Source: Lactobacillus iners DSM 13335
GTDB taxonomy: Bacteria; Bacillota; Bacilli; Lactobacillales; Lactobacillaceae
NCBI RefSeq assembly: GCF_000160875.1
Contig: NZ_GG700801.1
Coordinates: 7,998 to 71,997, forward strand
Length of the DNA stretch: 64,000 bases
Reading direction: 5' to 3'
Part shown: one piece after another, positions 1-9,567 of the stretch
Layout: each line of letters begins with the position of its first letter
How positions within the stretch are numbered: position 1 is the stretch's first letter
The notes under the pieces: model-generated
Told to the model about the DNA's origin: nothing
The model's database searches: none
The model's input: only the letters and a program-made list of their open reading frames with translations
Made by a program: the position numbers and the translations under genes

Positions 1-477
1 ACTGCCAAAATGGTCATTATCAATGATTGTACCTGCTAAAACAACTGGAATATTAGCTCGGCTAAAAGCCTCAGTTGCTTTAGGTGACATAGTATTACAC
101 ATATAAATAACACCATCTACTTGTTTATTTAAGATGCTCTGGATAACATTACCATTATCAATTACATTGTTTTCAATGCTAGTTAAAATAATATTGTATT
201 TATACATTGTCGCAATATCATCAATTCCTTTAGCTAATTCTGCAAAATGAAGATTAGTTAATCCAGGAACAACTACGCCAACAGTAGTAGTTTTTTTCGA
301 GGCCAATCCTTGTGCTACAGCATTAGGCTGATAATGTAAACGATCTATTACTGCTAAAACCTTATCTCTGGTTTCTTTACGAACATTAGTATTGCCATTA
401 ACAACTCTAGAAACTGTTGCCATCGAAACATTCGCTTCTCTAGCAACATCATATATAGTTACATCTTGTTTCTGCAT
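1..477 (-). CDS. ccpA: Catabolite control protein A, LacI family (N-terminal part, cut by window edge)
   Basis: The reverse strand from 477 encodes 159 residues and runs off the left edge. It opens with a LacI-type helix-turn-helix (VTIYDVAREANVSMATVSRV), followed by the hinge region (PNAVAQGLASKKTTTVG) and the start of the periplasmic-binding-protein-like domain. The ATG at 475-477 follows a GAGG site with good spacing. CcpA is the master regulator of carbon catabolite control and works with HPr-Ser-P on cre sites. The identification rests on the HTH and hinge and on the divergent pepQ next door, an arrangement well known in lactobacilli. Another LacI-family regulator cannot be fully excluded from this part. 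Confidence 0.88.
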   Translation of the reverse strand, partial: MQKQDVTIYDVAREANVSMATVSRVVNGNTNVRKETRDKVLAVIDRLHYQPNAVAQGLASKKTTTVGVVVPGLTNLHFAELAKGIDDIATMYKYNIILTSIENNVIDNGNVIQSILNKQVDGVIYMCNTMSPKATEAFSRANIPVVLAGTIIDNDHFGS

Positions 478-572
478 TTTAAAAACCTCAATTCCTAAAT
501 TAAAGTTAGCAAGAAAACAATATATTTGCAAGTGATTATTAATATTTTGCATTAAATCAAGTAAAAATATGC

Positions 573-578
573 TATACT
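573..578 (+). promoter_or_regulatory. Probable -10 element of pepQ
   Basis: TATACT lies about 48 bases before the pepQ start codon. The -35 is not clear: TTGCAT at 547-552 is 20 bases away, which is too far. The 148-base divergent pepQ-ccpA gap should carry both promoters. I did not find a convincing cre site in it by eye. Confidence 0.45.
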
Positions 579-625
579 CACATTATCTATGTTTAAATAC
601 AAATTTAAAACTAAGGAGATTTAAA

Positions 626-1732
626 ATGAATTTAGATAAATTAAATGAATGGTTAATTAAAAACAATTGTGATGTAGCATACATTTCTGATCCATTGAGC
701 ATTAACTACTTTACTGGATTTAATATGGATCCTAACGAAAGAATATTTGCCTTAGTTGCATTCAAAGACAAGCCTGCTTTCATTTTTGCACCAGAATTAA
801 ATGTAGAAGAAGCAAAACACTCAGCTTGGAATGGTGATGTTTATGGCTATCTTGATGAACAAAATCCATGGCAAAAGATTGCCAATTTAGTATCAGAAAG
901 AATTGGACGTCCTCAAAAGATAGCTATTGAAAAGAGTTTTGTATCAATCGCTCGTTTGGAAGCACTCAAGTCTGTATTTACTGATGCAGATTTTAGTACT
1001 GATGTGTCAAAATTAATTGGTGAGTTAAGAATTATTAAAACAGAAGAAGAAGTTAAGCAATTGCAAGCTGCAGGAGCTGAAGCTGATTACGCATTCGAAG
1101 TTGGATTTAATGCCTTAAGAAATGGTGTCACAGAACGCTATGTTGCAGGTCAAATTGAATATCGCCTTAAATTAGACAAAGGCGTAATGCATACGAGTTT
1201 TGAAACTATTTGTCAAGCTGGAACCAATGCAGCAAATCCCCACCTAGGTCCAACTTTGAATACAATCAAACCTAATCAATTAGTTCTCTTTGATTTGGGT
1301 ACTATGCACAATGGATATGCTTCAGATTCAAGTAGAACTGTCGCATATGGTGAACCTTCTGCCAAAGAAAAAGAAATTTACGAAATTGATCGTGAAGCAC
1401 AACAAGCAGCAATCGATGCAGCTCGTCCTGGAATGACAGCTGGTGAATTAGATGCTGTTGCTAGAGACATTATTACCAAAGCTGGCTATGGTGAATACTT
1501 CATCCACCGTTTAGGTCATGGTATTGGTATGAGTGTACATGAATTACCACAAATAATGTCAGGCAATGACTTTATTTTACAAGAAGGTATGTGTTTCTCT
1601 ATTGAACCAGGTATCTATATTCCTAACGTTGGTGGTGTACGTATTGAAGACTGCGGTGTTTTGACTAATGAAGGTTTCAAGACATTCACTAAGACCGATA
1701 AACAATTAAAATATATTCCAGTTAAAGAATAA
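626..1732 (+). CDS. pepQ: Xaa-Pro dipeptidase (prolidase), M24 family
   Basis: A 368-residue cytosolic metallopeptidase that splits dipeptides with C-terminal proline, used in proteolytic lactic acid bacteria to release amino acids. It has the N-terminal creatinase-like domain and the C-terminal pita-bread fold with the metal-binding residues: DLGT, SDSSRT, the [13 protein letters not shown] block and the IEPGIY and RIED segments. The ATG at 626 is chosen because AAGGAG (613-618) sits just upstream. An upstream in-frame ATG at 569 would add 19 residues unlike the family and overlaps the -10. It is divergent from ccpA. A weak hairpin with a T run follows. Confidence 0.95.
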   Translation: MNLDKLNEWLIKNNCDVAYISDPLSINYFTGFNMDPNERIFALVAFKDKPAFIFAPELNVEEAKHSAWNGDVYGYLDEQNPWQKIANLVSERIGRPQKIAIEKSFVSIARLEALKSVFTDADFSTDVSKLIGELRIIKTEEEVKQLQAAGAEADYAFEVGFNALRNGVTERYVAGQIEYRLKLDKGVMHTSFETICQAGTNAANPHLGPTLNTIKPNQLVLFDLGTMHNGYASDSSRTVAYGEPSAKEKEIYEIDREAQQAAIDAARPGMTAGELDAVARDIITKAGYGEYFIHRLGHGIGMSVHELPQIMSGNDFILQEGMCFSIEPGIYIPNVGGVRIEDCGVLTNEGFKTFTKTDKQLKYIPVKE

Positions 1733-1745
1733 GTAATTTCAAACT

Positions 1746-1787
1746 AAAAAGAACAGTTACAGCAACACTGCAACCGTTCTTTTTTTA
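1746..1787. terminator. Terminator between pepQ and the convergent ytxH-like gene
   Basis: An AAGAACAGTT / AACCGTTCTT hairpin with one mismatch is followed by a T run on the plus strand and an A run on the other side. It can serve both convergent genes. Confidence 0.7.
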
Positions 1788-2114
1788 TTCCTCATTTTTT
1801 AAATCTAAAATATCGTCTGATATATGTTGATTATCATCAACTTTTTCAGAAGAAGACTGTGTATTATCAATAATAATATCATCAAAATCTTTTAATTCAG
1901 AATCGTCATTAATATTACTAGGAATCTCCGTCATCTGCTCTTTCAAATCTTCAGTACGTTGATCATATTTTTCTTTCAATGTCTTAAACATATCATTATC
2001 AGTAATTTTGCCCTTGATATTAGAACTAACATCATCAGGTAAAAAGGCACTAGCCAAAATTCCTAAGCCAAATCCTAAAATACCACCAACTAAAAAACTA
2101 CCTTTCTTTCCCAT
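1785..2114 (-). CDS. YtxH domain-containing small membrane-anchored protein
   Basis: A 109-residue protein with a glycine-rich N-terminal membrane segment (FLVGGILGFGLGILASAF) followed by a charged, helix-forming, acidic tail. This is the layout of the YtxH family (general-stress protein homologues in Bacillus). Its molecular role is not established. It is 14 bases downstream of the DUF948 gene on the same strand and is probably cotranscribed with it, the usual pairing of these two families. Confidence 0.8.
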   Translation of the reverse strand: MGKKGSFLVGGILGFGLGILASAFLPDDVSSNIKGKITDNDMFKTLKEKYDQRTEDLKEQMTEIPSNINDDSELKDFDDIIIDNTQSSSEKVDDNQHISDDILDLKNEE

Positions 2115-2128
2115 TTTACAGCCCCCCT

Positions 2129-2566
2129 TTAAAAATGTTTCTTATTATTCTTCTCATGCTTTTTTACAATTATATGACTTAAGATTGATGATACAATACC
2201 TAAGCCGACTTTTTTAGCACTGAATTTAGAAATATTACTCATCGCTTTTTTGGATGAATTATTAATATCAGATATACTTTCACTAACATCATCAATTGCT
2301 TGAACCAATGGATCAAGTCGCTTAACTTTATCATTGATATCTGCCATTAATTCATTGCTTGTTTTTAACAAATCTTCTGTTTGATTTAATAACAGGGATG
2401 TTTTACTATTTAAATCTGAAATAGTGGTATTGAGATTGTCACTAACTTGTATTAGACTTTTCATAAGCTTATACAACTTAACTAAGCATGGAATCATAAA
2501 TACAACCAGAACTATAATCGCTACCGCAATAAGCAAAATAGCAATTTCGCTATAAGACATAACCAT
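2129..2566 (-). CDS. DUF948 domain-containing protein
   Basis: A 145-residue protein with one N-terminal transmembrane helix (about residues 8-30) and then a long heptad-like helix (DNLNTTISDLNSKTSLLLNQ), the pattern of DUF948 proteins, which resemble methyl-accepting coiled coils. Function unknown. The ATG at 2566 follows AGGAGG (2573-2578) at ideal distance. It is the first gene of a two-gene unit with the YtxH-like protein, and its upstream gap is shared with the divergent mscS-like gene. Confidence 0.82.
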   Translation of the reverse strand: MVMSYSEIAILLIAVAIIVLVVFMIPCLVKLYKLMKSLIQVSDNLNTTISDLNSKTSLLLNQTEDLLKTSNELMADINDKVKRLDPLVQAIDDVSESISDINNSSKKAMSNISKFSAKKVGLGIVSSILSHIIVKKHEKNNKKHF

Positions 2567-2690
2567 AATATATCCTCCGTCTTTCTTTACCGCTTATAAA
2601 AAGTCTAGCATTAAATTAATAGTCAATCAATGAATGAAAGTATGGTTTTTGTTATACTACAATTGGAATAATAAATAGGAGCATACTACT

Positions 2691-3536
2691 ATGTACATAC
2701 TTAACAACTTATTAACACCTTTTAAAATTCAACCAACACAAGCACATTTACTAGATTGGTCCCAACTAGCACACGAAAGTGTGGGCAAATTTCTAACAAT
2801 TGCTTTTACTTCTCTTATCTACCTTGCTATTTGGACCATAGGTAAAAAATTTATCAATAAATATTTAATTCAAAATCCTCATTTTCAACAAAAAGTTTCT
2901 AGCCGAAAAAAAACTTTTTCACAACTACTTGTGAATATTTTCCAATATACGCTATTATTTTTCTACATTTATGGCATCCTCAATATCCTTGGCCTACCTG
3001 TAGGTACTTTGATTGCCAGTGCTGGTGTAGTTTCCCTAGCCTTAGGTATGGGAGCTCAGGGCTTTGTCAGTGATTTAGTAAATGGAATCACTATCCTTAG
3101 TGAATCACAATATGACGTAGGTGATTTAGTAAAAATAAGCGGTTTTACAGGAACTGTTATTTCACTTGGAATCAGAATTACTAAATTAAGAGCGTCAGAC
3201 GGAACCATTATCTACATCCCCAACCGCAGTATTTCTATTGTGGAAAATTTAACCCGAGGTGGTATCGGAGTTGATATATCCTTGCATCTGGATGCTAATA
3301 ATGACTTTGCAATTATAACTAAATCTATTAATGATGCCAATGAGATATTACGTCCCAAATTTTCTCGCAAATTAAAAAAAGATCCTTCGATTTTGGGTAT
3401 TGTAAGTCAATATAAAAATGGTTTTACATACAATATCCACTTTCAAGTTGTACCAGGATATCAAGTAGAAATTAAAAATGCCTATTTTTCAGAATATATT
3501 AAGCAATTACAAGCTAACAAGGTCATCTTCAATTAA
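2691..3536 (+). CDS. Small-conductance mechanosensitive channel (MscS family)
   Basis: A 281-residue membrane protein. Two to three hydrophobic segments occupy residues 30-130, the last being the glycine- and alanine-rich pore helix typical of MscS (SAGVVSLALGMGAQGFVSDLVNG). A beta domain with the YDVGDLVKISGFTGTV signature and a C-terminal mixed domain follow. It opens under membrane tension to release solutes at hypo-osmotic shock. The start is supported by AGGAG 9 bases upstream. It is a compact member (YkuT/YggB-like). Confidence 0.9.
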   Translation: MYILNNLLTPFKIQPTQAHLLDWSQLAHESVGKFLTIAFTSLIYLAIWTIGKKFINKYLIQNPHFQQKVSSRKKTFSQLLVNIFQYTLLFFYIYGILNILGLPVGTLIASAGVVSLALGMGAQGFVSDLVNGITILSESQYDVGDLVKISGFTGTVISLGIRITKLRASDGTIIYIPNRSISIVENLTRGGIGVDISLHLDANNDFAIITKSINDANEILRPKFSRKLKKDPSILGIVSQYKNGFTYNIHFQVVPGYQVEIKNAYFSEYIKQLQANKVIFN

Positions 3537-3561
3537 AAACTTGGCTTTAAGTCTAGCTATA

Positions 3562-4182
3562 TTACTTAGACATTTTTTTCCACCACATTGGCAATTCAGC
3601 TAATAATTTGCGTAATGCGATTCCTCGATGGGATATTGTATTTTTTTCCTCAACTGTCATTTCTGCGAAAGTTTTGCCTTTTTCTGCTACATAAAATAGA
3701 GGGTCGTAACCAAAATTGCCTTCACCTTTAGGCATTGTTAAAATGCGACCCAAAATTTCGCCTTGACTTACTAAATCACAGTCATATCTGTCAGGCCATG
3801 ACAGCACCATGGTAGTATGAAAAACGGCTGTTCGTTGTTGCTCAGGTACGCCACCTAGTTCAGCCAATAATTTAGCATTATTGCGGGCATCATTGTGATC
3901 TTCTCCTGAATACCTAGCTGAATAAACACCAGGAGCTCCATTTAATTTATCAACCATCAACCCTGAATCATCCGCTAAAGTAGGCAATTGACTAAACTGA
4001 GCTAACTTATGAGCCTTTAAAGTAGCATTTTGTAAAAAAGTAGTACCTGTTTCTATAACTTCAGGAACATTTTCTAAATCCCGATTAGTTATAACTTTTA
4101 GTGGAAAATTAGCTAATTTTAGAGCTTTTTCTACCTCTTTGGCCTTATTTAAATTAGTAGTTGCAAATAATAATGTATCCAA
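3562..4182 (-). CDS. rdgB: XTP/dITP diphosphatase (HAM1/RdgB family)
   Basis: A 206-residue house-cleaning pyrophosphatase that removes non-canonical purine triphosphates (XTP, dITP) from the pool. The family N-terminus (LLFATTNLNKAKEVEKAL), the DDSGLMVDKLNGAPGVYSAR block and the GNFGYDPLF and SHRGIALRKL segments are present. The start is a TTG at 4180-4182 preceded by AAGGAAG. It lies 17 bases after murI, and this murI-rdgB pair is common in lactobacilli. Confidence 0.93.
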   Translation of the reverse strand: MDTLLFATTNLNKAKEVEKALKLANFPLKVITNRDLENVPEVIETGTTFLQNATLKAHKLAQFSQLPTLADDSGLMVDKLNGAPGVYSARYSGEDHNDARNNAKLLAELGGVPEQQRTAVFHTTMVLSWPDRYDCDLVSQGEILGRILTMPKGEGNFGYDPLFYVAEKGKTFAEMTVEEKNTISHRGIALRKLLAELPMWWKKMSK

Positions 4183-4199
4183 AATTTATACTTCCTTTT

Positions 4200-4985
4200 T
4201 TATTCTACATGCTGTGCTTTTAATGTTGGATCATGCATCCATTTTTGAGCAATTTTCATAAATTTAATTGGATCGCCTGTCGTATAATATTCATGCTTTC
4301 CACCTTTTGCTGCTAATAAATTATCTCGTTTAAGGACATTAAAAGTGTATTGTGCGACTTGATCAGCGGGATCAACAATTTTTTTGTCTTTGCCAATAAA
4401 TTCAGCTATTTCTTTAATTAATAAGGGATAATGTGTACATCCTAAAATCAATGTATCATATTGCACATGCTTTAATGGTGCTAGACACTGGGCAACAACG
4501 GCCTTTTTTATTTTGTCAGAAGGATTAGCCTCTACTAGTGGTGCTAATTTAGGTTCACCTAATTCGGTAACTTGTATTTGTGCATTTCTAAAAGCTATTT
4601 CTTTAACATAAGAATGGCTATTTACAGTAGCATTAGTAGCAATAACAGCTACTTGATTGGTTTGCGTAATTTTGGACGCAGCTAAAGCACCAGATTGAAT
4701 CACACCAATAATTTGCATTGGAATCTCCTGCTGAATAACCGACATAGCTGCCGCTGTGGCCGTATTACAACCAAAAATAATTACTTTGACATTTTTGGTT
4801 AGTAAAAATTTTACACTAGCCCTTGTTAAATTAATAATATCTTCTACTGTGCGATCACCATATGGCATATGAGCTTGATCGCCAATAAAAATAGTAGATT
4901 CATTAGGTAATCTTTGAATAACTTTTTTTAAAACGGTTAGACCACCTAATCCTGAATCCAATATTCCAATAGGACGATTATCCAT
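4200..4985 (-). CDS. murI: Glutamate racemase
   Basis: A 261-residue cytosolic enzyme that converts L-glutamate to D-glutamate for peptidoglycan. Both catalytic cysteines are visible in GCNTATAA and LGCTHYPLL, along with the N-terminal IGILDSGLGGLTVL motif. I start at the ATG 4983-4985: the longer frame begins with a TTG that overlaps the GGAGG ribosome site, so those six residues are probably not made. It is upstream of rdgB on the same transcript. Confidence 0.94.
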   Translation of the reverse strand: MDNRPIGILDSGLGGLTVLKKVIQRLPNESTIFIGDQAHMPYGDRTVEDIINLTRASVKFLLTKNVKVIIFGCNTATAAAMSVIQQEIPMQIIGVIQSGALAASKITQTNQVAVIATNATVNSHSYVKEIAFRNAQIQVTELGEPKLAPLVEANPSDKIKKAVVAQCLAPLKHVQYDTLILGCTHYPLLIKEIAEFIGKDKKIVDPADQVAQYTFNVLKRDNLLAAKGGKHEYYTTGDPIKFMKIAQKWMHDPTLKAQHVE

Positions 4986-5080
4986 TAAATAATTTTCCTC
5001 CAATTTTTTAAAAATTACTTTTTACATTCTACCCCTTTTTAGTTTACAATAATTTAAGATAAAAAAGGAAATGAAAAAAT

Positions 5081-5479
5081 ATGCAAGATAATTCGGAACA
5101 ACTTTATTTTATAAATAGTTTATATAGAGATTGTATTCTAAGTGAAATTTTAGGCAAAGATGCCAGCGATATCCTTTATTGGGCAGGTAAACGAGTATCT
5201 CGTCGATATGACCTTTCTGATATCGATGATCTACCAGAATTTTTCAGAATAGCTCAATTTGGTCAATTAAAATTAATCAGTAATCGCAGAAAAACAGTAG
5301 TTTTTGAGTTATCTGGTCAAAATGTGACTGATCGAATAGAAAGTAGCATCACTGAATTTACCATTGAAAGTGGTATTATCGCTGAATGCATTGCTCGAGA
5401 AAATAAAACTAACGCAGAAGCAGTCGCCAATATTGATTCCAAAAGAAAAGTAGTGGAAATCGTTGTTCAATACGACTAA
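5081..5479 (+). CDS. YslB-like protein (DUF2507)
   Basis: A 132-residue cytosolic protein. ILYWAGKRVSRRYDL, the central FFRIAQFGQLKL and the C-terminal GIIAECI and VVQYD pieces fit the YslB/DUF2507 family, which often lies beside racE/murI or trxA in Firmicutes. Function unknown. The start at 5081 has AAAGGAAATGAAAA before it. It is convergent with trxA across a strong terminator. Confidence 0.82.
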   Translation: MQDNSEQLYFINSLYRDCILSEILGKDASDILYWAGKRVSRRYDLSDIDDLPEFFRIAQFGQLKLISNRRKTVVFELSGQNVTDRIESSITEFTIESGIIAECIARENKTNAEAVANIDSKRKVVEIVVQYD

Positions 5480-5526
5480 TTCAAAATTATTCCACACTAT
5501 AATTATTAGCTTAGGCTTGTTCATAT

Positions 5527-5575
5527 AAAAATAAGAGGCAACCTCTAGATTTTAGAAGTAACCTCTTATTTTTTT
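5527..5575. terminator. Strong bidirectional terminator (yslB / trxA)
   Basis: AAAAATAAGAGG pairs perfectly with CCTCTTATTTTT across a loop of about 23 bases that itself can form a small AACCTCTA/TAGAAG stem. A and T runs on both sides make it work for both convergent genes. Confidence 0.85.
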
Positions 5576-5605
5576 GCTCAGAGCATCAAATTTTATATTG
5601 GTACT

Positions 5606-5917
5606 TTAATCAATATATTCTTCAATAGCAGCTTTTAACTTTTCTTTCGGGGTAAAGCCTGTAAAGCGGTTAACTAATTTTCCATCTTTTTTAATTAAAA
5701 TAGTTGGAATAGCCATTATTCCTAATGCTTTAGGTGTATCAGGATTTTGATCAATATCAACTTTAGCAAATTTAACATCTTGCATTTCTTCTGACAATTC
5801 ATCAATTACAGGCGATTGCATCCTACATGGTCCACACCAAGGAGCCCAAAAATCAATTACAACTAAGCCTTCACTAGTTTCTACTTCATACGTCTTATCC
5901 GTCAGTTCTTCAAACAT
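5606..5917 (-). CDS. trxA: Thioredoxin
   Basis: A 103-residue thioredoxin fold protein with the redox motif WCGPCR in FWAPWCGPCRMQSP, the cis-proline stretch MAIPTILI, and full family length. It reduces disulfides in cytosolic proteins with electrons from thioredoxin reductase. It follows mutS2 by about 96 bases on the same strand, a linkage kept in many lactobacilli and bacilli. Confidence 0.96.
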   Translation of the reverse strand: MFEELTDKTYEVETSEGLVVIDFWAPWCGPCRMQSPVIDELSEEMQDVKFAKVDIDQNPDTPKALGIMAIPTILIKKDGKLVNRFTGFTPKEKLKAAIEEYID

Positions 5918-6013
5918 CTTTTTTCCTCTTTCTCTATCAAGCTTTGATCTATGATTTAATTAGCTAGTTTTCAATATATACAATCATGTATCTTTTTGCA
6001 AATATTTAATTTA

Positions 6014-8374
6014 TTATTTCAAATGAACAATCGTAGCACCCGTTCCACCTTCATTAGCGGGAGCATAGGCAAATGACTGCACATGTTTACTTTGACGAAG
6101 ATACTTTCCTACACCTAATCTAATAGCACCAGTTCCTACTCCATGAATTATTGTCACTACTGTCAACCCATTTAAGAGAGCTGAATCAATATATCTATCC
6201 AATTCAACCATTGCATCTTCGTATCTTTTGCCTCGCAAATCCAACTCTGCTTTGGCTTGAGTAGTTCTGATACCTCGACCAGATCTAACTACCATTTCTT
6301 TAGTTTTTGCCTTTTTGCTAACTATTTTATCTAAATCAGTTCCACTTACTTTTACTTTGATAATTCCAATTTGTACTTCAAATTGATTATCGGAGATTTT
6401 TTTGGTTACTACACCTGTTTGACCATAAGAACTAACTTTAACTGCATCGCCAGGTTGGATATCATGTTTTTTCTTAGCCTTTTTTAAAATCTTGTTATGA
6501 GCTAGTTGCTGAGTTTCATTTTCAATCGCATTAAAGGCATTTTTAGCTTCAATAACCTTATTTATTTTAAATTGACCATTATCATGTTGTTGCTGCTTCA
6601 ACTGCTTAATTATTTTTTCAGCCTCATTGCGTTTATCACTAACAATTTTATCGACTTTTGCCATCGTTAATTGCATTTGATGATCAACTTGCTGATTATA
6701 CCAGTCTAACCCAGCCTGTAATTTATTTTTCAAAGCTATACATAATTTTAATTTTTTATGCACCTGATTAGTTAGTTCTTCTGCGTCTTTAGTTTGCTGA
6801 TTAAGCCTTAAAATCATCTTGTTAATATCGTTATTTTGCTCTGACATTAATGACCGTCCAGCTATAATGACTGTATTATCCATCCCTAACTGTTCAGCAA
6901 TAGCAAATGCATTACTCTGCCCAGGTATACCTATTCTTAATTTATAAGTTGGATGCATCTTTTTAACATCAAACTCCATTGACGCATTACTAGTTCTAAG
7001 GCGATTATAGCCATATAATTTCAATTCAGGGTAATGAGTAGTAATCATTATTTTAGGCAATCTAGCTTGCATATAATCCAAAATTGCAATAGCTAAGCAT
7101 GCGCCTTCTTCTGGATCAGTTCCAGCTCCCAGCTCATCAAGTAAAACTAAATCATCTTGATTAACATTAGCCATAATTTTGATGATTTGATCCATGTGTG
7201 ATGAAAAAGTACTCAAAGATTGATCGATTGATTGTTCATCACCAATATCGGCATAAATCTCACGGAATATTCCAACTTTACTACCTTCATGAGCTGTAAT
7301 ATATAAACCTGACTGAGCCATTAATTGTAAAATTCCAACTGTTTTTAATATGATTGTCTTACCACCAGTATTAGGCCCAGTAATAAGCATCGTATCAAAA
7401 TTTTTTCCTAATTCAATATCATTAGTCACCACTTTGTTAGGATCTAGCAATGGATGACGAGCACCATGTAAATCCACTTCATTATTTTCAGTAAAAATTG
7501 GTTCAGTAGCTTTTAACTTCTTAGCTAATAAACTTTTAGCACTCAAAAAATCAAGCGAAATTAACGTATGAGCATCTGCTGCAATTTCATCAATATATTC
7601 TTGAGCCATAAGCGACAATTGCTTCAAAATTTTATGTATTTCACGTTTTTCTTCATAAACAAGCTGTTGTTGGCGATTATTAATTGATAAAACTGCTTCA
7701 GGCTCAATAAACATCGTTTGCCCACTAGCACTTTGGTCATGAACAACACCACCAAATTTATTTTTATAAGTTTGCTTTACTGGAATAACATAACGTCCAT
7801 CTCGAATCGTAATAATCGATTCCGTAAGATATTCAGATGAATTCTTAAGATATGCTTCCATTTTAGTTTTGATATCGAGCTCATTAGCCTTTAAATTGTG
7901 TCTGATGCGATTTAATTCGGCAGATGCTGTATCTAAAACAGTTCCATCACTCTCCAATGAGCGATTTAAAGCATTAAATAAATCATCTAATGGCAATAAT
8001 GAATCGATTAAATCATCGATAGCATGCAAATCGAGTTCACGATCTTGTATTGCTGACAAAAAATTTTTACAATCTCGCACTATAGATAAAATCAATAAAA
8101 TATTACCTAATTCTTGTGCATTTAAATCTGCATTAATATGTAAGCGTTTAATGCTAGCATTAACATCAACAAAATCCGTCAAAGGTAAGGGACCCTTAAC
8201 TCGCTGTATATTTACTAAGGCTGTAGTTTGAGCCATATTATTAAGTACAGTTTTGTAATCTGAAACTGGTAATAATTCTTGAGCTAATTTTTTAGCAGGT
8301 TCAGTTACAGCTAAATCACTCAGCATTTGAGTAATTCGTTTAAATTCCAATTTTTCAATAATTTTTGAGTTCAT
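6014..8374 (-). CDS. mutS2: Endonuclease MutS2
   Basis: 786 residues. A MutS-like core and clamp, a Walker A motif (GPNTGGKT), the DELGAGTDPEEG Walker B region, a long coiled-coil insertion (about residues 510-610), a KOW-like segment (GDAVKVSSYGQTG) and a C-terminal Smr nuclease domain with LDLRG and IHGVGTGAIR. It lacks the mismatch-recognition domain of MutS1. The family is linked to suppression of recombination and to rescue of collided ribosomes. The promoter gap upstream holds the terminator of the DUF1292 gene. Confidence 0.95.
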   Translation of the reverse strand: MNSKIIEKLEFKRITQMLSDLAVTEPAKKLAQELLPVSDYKTVLNNMAQTTALVNIQRVKGPLPLTDFVDVNASIKRLHINADLNAQELGNILLILSIVRDCKNFLSAIQDRELDLHAIDDLIDSLLPLDDLFNALNRSLESDGTVLDTASAELNRIRHNLKANELDIKTKMEAYLKNSSEYLTESIITIRDGRYVIPVKQTYKNKFGGVVHDQSASGQTMFIEPEAVLSINNRQQQLVYEEKREIHKILKQLSLMAQEYIDEIAADAHTLISLDFLSAKSLLAKKLKATEPIFTENNEVDLHGARHPLLDPNKVVTNDIELGKNFDTMLITGPNTGGKTIILKTVGILQLMAQSGLYITAHEGSKVGIFREIYADIGDEQSIDQSLSTFSSHMDQIIKIMANVNQDDLVLLDELGAGTDPEEGACLAIAILDYMQARLPKIMITTHYPELKLYGYNRLRTSNASMEFDVKKMHPTYKLRIGIPGQSNAFAIAEQLGMDNTVIIAGRSLMSEQNNDINKMILRLNQQTKDAEELTNQVHKKLKLCIALKNKLQAGLDWYNQQVDHQMQLTMAKVDKIVSDKRNEAEKIIKQLKQQQHDNGQFKINKVIEAKNAFNAIENETQQLAHNKILKKAKKKHDIQPGDAVKVSSYGQTGVVTKKISDNQFEVQIGIIKVKVSGTDLDKIVSKKAKTKEMVVRSGRGIRTTQAKAELDLRGKRYEDAMVELDRYIDSALLNGLTVVTIIHGVGTGAIRLGVGKYLRQSKHVQSFAYAPANEGGTGATIVHLK

Positions 8375-8445
8375 AAATAATTAATTCTCCATAAAAATAA
8401 TCCCTAAATAGGGACTATCTTAAAATGAAAGCCATGCTATCACCA

Positions 8446-8478
8446 ATGAAAAAAGACCAGCATTACTGATCCTTTTCC
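8446..8478 (-). terminator. Terminator after the DUF1292 gene
   Basis: On the minus strand GGATCAG-TAATG-CTGGTC with flanking A and T runs forms a short hairpin just after the DUF1292 stop, ending the ireB-ruvX-DUF1292 unit before mutS2. Confidence 0.55.
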
Positions 8479-8481
8479 CGT

Positions 8482-8793
8482 TTATTCACCACTTAATCGT
8501 TCATCTGAAAGAAAGGTGTTTAAAACTCCTTGTACCATATCCCATTCTTCATCGCTAGTAATTTCATGCAAGTTAGAACCAAGAACAGCACCGTCCTCAT
8601 CAGCATCATATGAAAATGCCTGAACTTCTACTTCTTCATCTTCACCTACAGCAGCAGGATAAAGTAATACATATGATTTATTATAATCATCAGAAGTAAA
8701 TGTAAATAAAATCTCGAATAATTCTTCATTACCCTTATCATCAATTAATGTTATTTGATTTTCAGTATTTTTGTTACTAATCTTTTCGCCCAT
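8482..8793 (-). CDS. DUF1292 domain protein (YrzB-like)
   Basis: A 103-residue acidic protein. ITLIDDKGNEELFEILFTF, followed by YVLLYPA and a DDEWDMV-like C-terminus, is the DUF1292 pattern. Function is not established. It lies 6 bases after ruvX and third in the ireB-ruvX-DUF1292 operon, the order conserved across Firmicutes (yrzL-yrrK-yrzB in Bacillus). Confidence 0.88.
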   Translation of the reverse strand: MGEKISNKNTENQITLIDDKGNEELFEILFTFTSDDYNKSYVLLYPAAVGEDEEVEVQAFSYDADEDGAVLGSNLHEITSDEEWDMVQGVLNTFLSDERLSGE

Positions 8794-8799
8794 GGTTAT

Positions 8800-9231
8800 C
8801 TAGTTATCCTTTCGCTTAGCTTCAAGAAAATTCTGTAAAATTAAAACTGCTGCCATCTGATCAATAATCTTTTTACGAGCAACACGATCACTAATTCCAG
8901 CTTCTTCAACTAAAATCCTTTTAGCCTGAATGGTAGTAAGTCGCTCATCACTATAATAAACGGGTATTTTAAATTTGGCTTTTAAACGTTCTCCATAATC
9001 AAGGCACCTTTGAGCTGACTCACCACAAGTTCCATCCATATTCTTAGGTAAGCCCACCACAAAGCCTGATACTTCGTACTCACGCACTAATTGCTTGACA
9101 CGTCTCATACCAAAATTATATTTACTCTCATCAATCGGTATTGTTTCAACCTCTTGTGCAGTAATTCCCAAAGCATCGCTAACTGCAACACCTACAGTTT
9201 TACTACCTACATCCAATCCTAATAGCCGCAT
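8800..9231 (-). CDS. ruvX: Holliday junction resolvase-like / pre-16S rRNA nuclease YqgF
   Basis: A 143-residue RNase H-fold protein with the catalytic aspartate in LGLDVGSKTVGVAVSD, the VVGLPKNMDGT loop and the YYSDERLTT motif with a second acidic site. YqgF/RuvX is needed for 16S rRNA 5'-end maturation in E. coli. Its start codon overlaps the ireB stop by one base (TAATG), which suggests translational coupling. Confidence 0.93.
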   Translation of the reverse strand: MRLLGLDVGSKTVGVAVSDALGITAQEVETIPIDESKYNFGMRRVKQLVREYEVSGFVVGLPKNMDGTCGESAQRCLDYGERLKAKFKIPVYYSDERLTTIQAKRILVEEAGISDRVARKKIIDQMAAVLILQNFLEAKRKDN

Positions 9232-9488
9232 TATTTATCCTTGCCTAAATATGACTTGACTAATTCTTCAATTATCTCATCACGTTCATGTTTTAAAATA
9301 AGATTACGTGCATCATTATGTCGAGGAATATATGCCGGATCGCCTGAAAGAAGATAACCAACTATTTGATTAATCGGACTATATCCCTTTTCCTCTAAAG
9401 CAACATAAACATCTTGTAATGTATCATAAACATTTTTTCCTTTATTTTGATTAAAGTCAAAATGCATAGTTTTATCTAGCGAACTCAT
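9231..9488 (-). CDS. IreB family regulatory phosphoprotein (DUF965)
   Basis: An 85-residue protein whose sequence ([44 protein letters not shown]) matches IreB. In Enterococcus, IreB is phosphorylated by the IreK kinase and modulates cephalosporin resistance. The ATG at 9486-9488 is used because GGGAGG sits 7 bases upstream. The longer frame has no such support. First gene of the ireB-ruvX-DUF1292 unit, 79 bases after alaS. Confidence 0.9.
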   Translation of the reverse strand: MSSLDKTMHFDFNQNKGKNVYDTLQDVYVALEEKGYSPINQIVGYLLSGDPAYIPRHNDARNLILKHERDEIIEELVKSYLGKDK

Positions 9489-9567
9489 ATTAATTCCTCC
9501 CATCAATTTAATTTTACTTAAAAATAACCTATAACTCAATCATATTATCAAAAATATTAACACAAAA

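Noticed and set aside
569..625. Upstream extension of pepQ from an ATG at 569
   Set aside because: It overlaps the promoter -10 and has no ribosome site. AAGGAG lies before the ATG at 626.
478..625. cre site between ccpA and pepQ
   Set aside because: Expected in this position in lactobacilli, but no good TGNNANCGNTNNCA-like match was found by eye.
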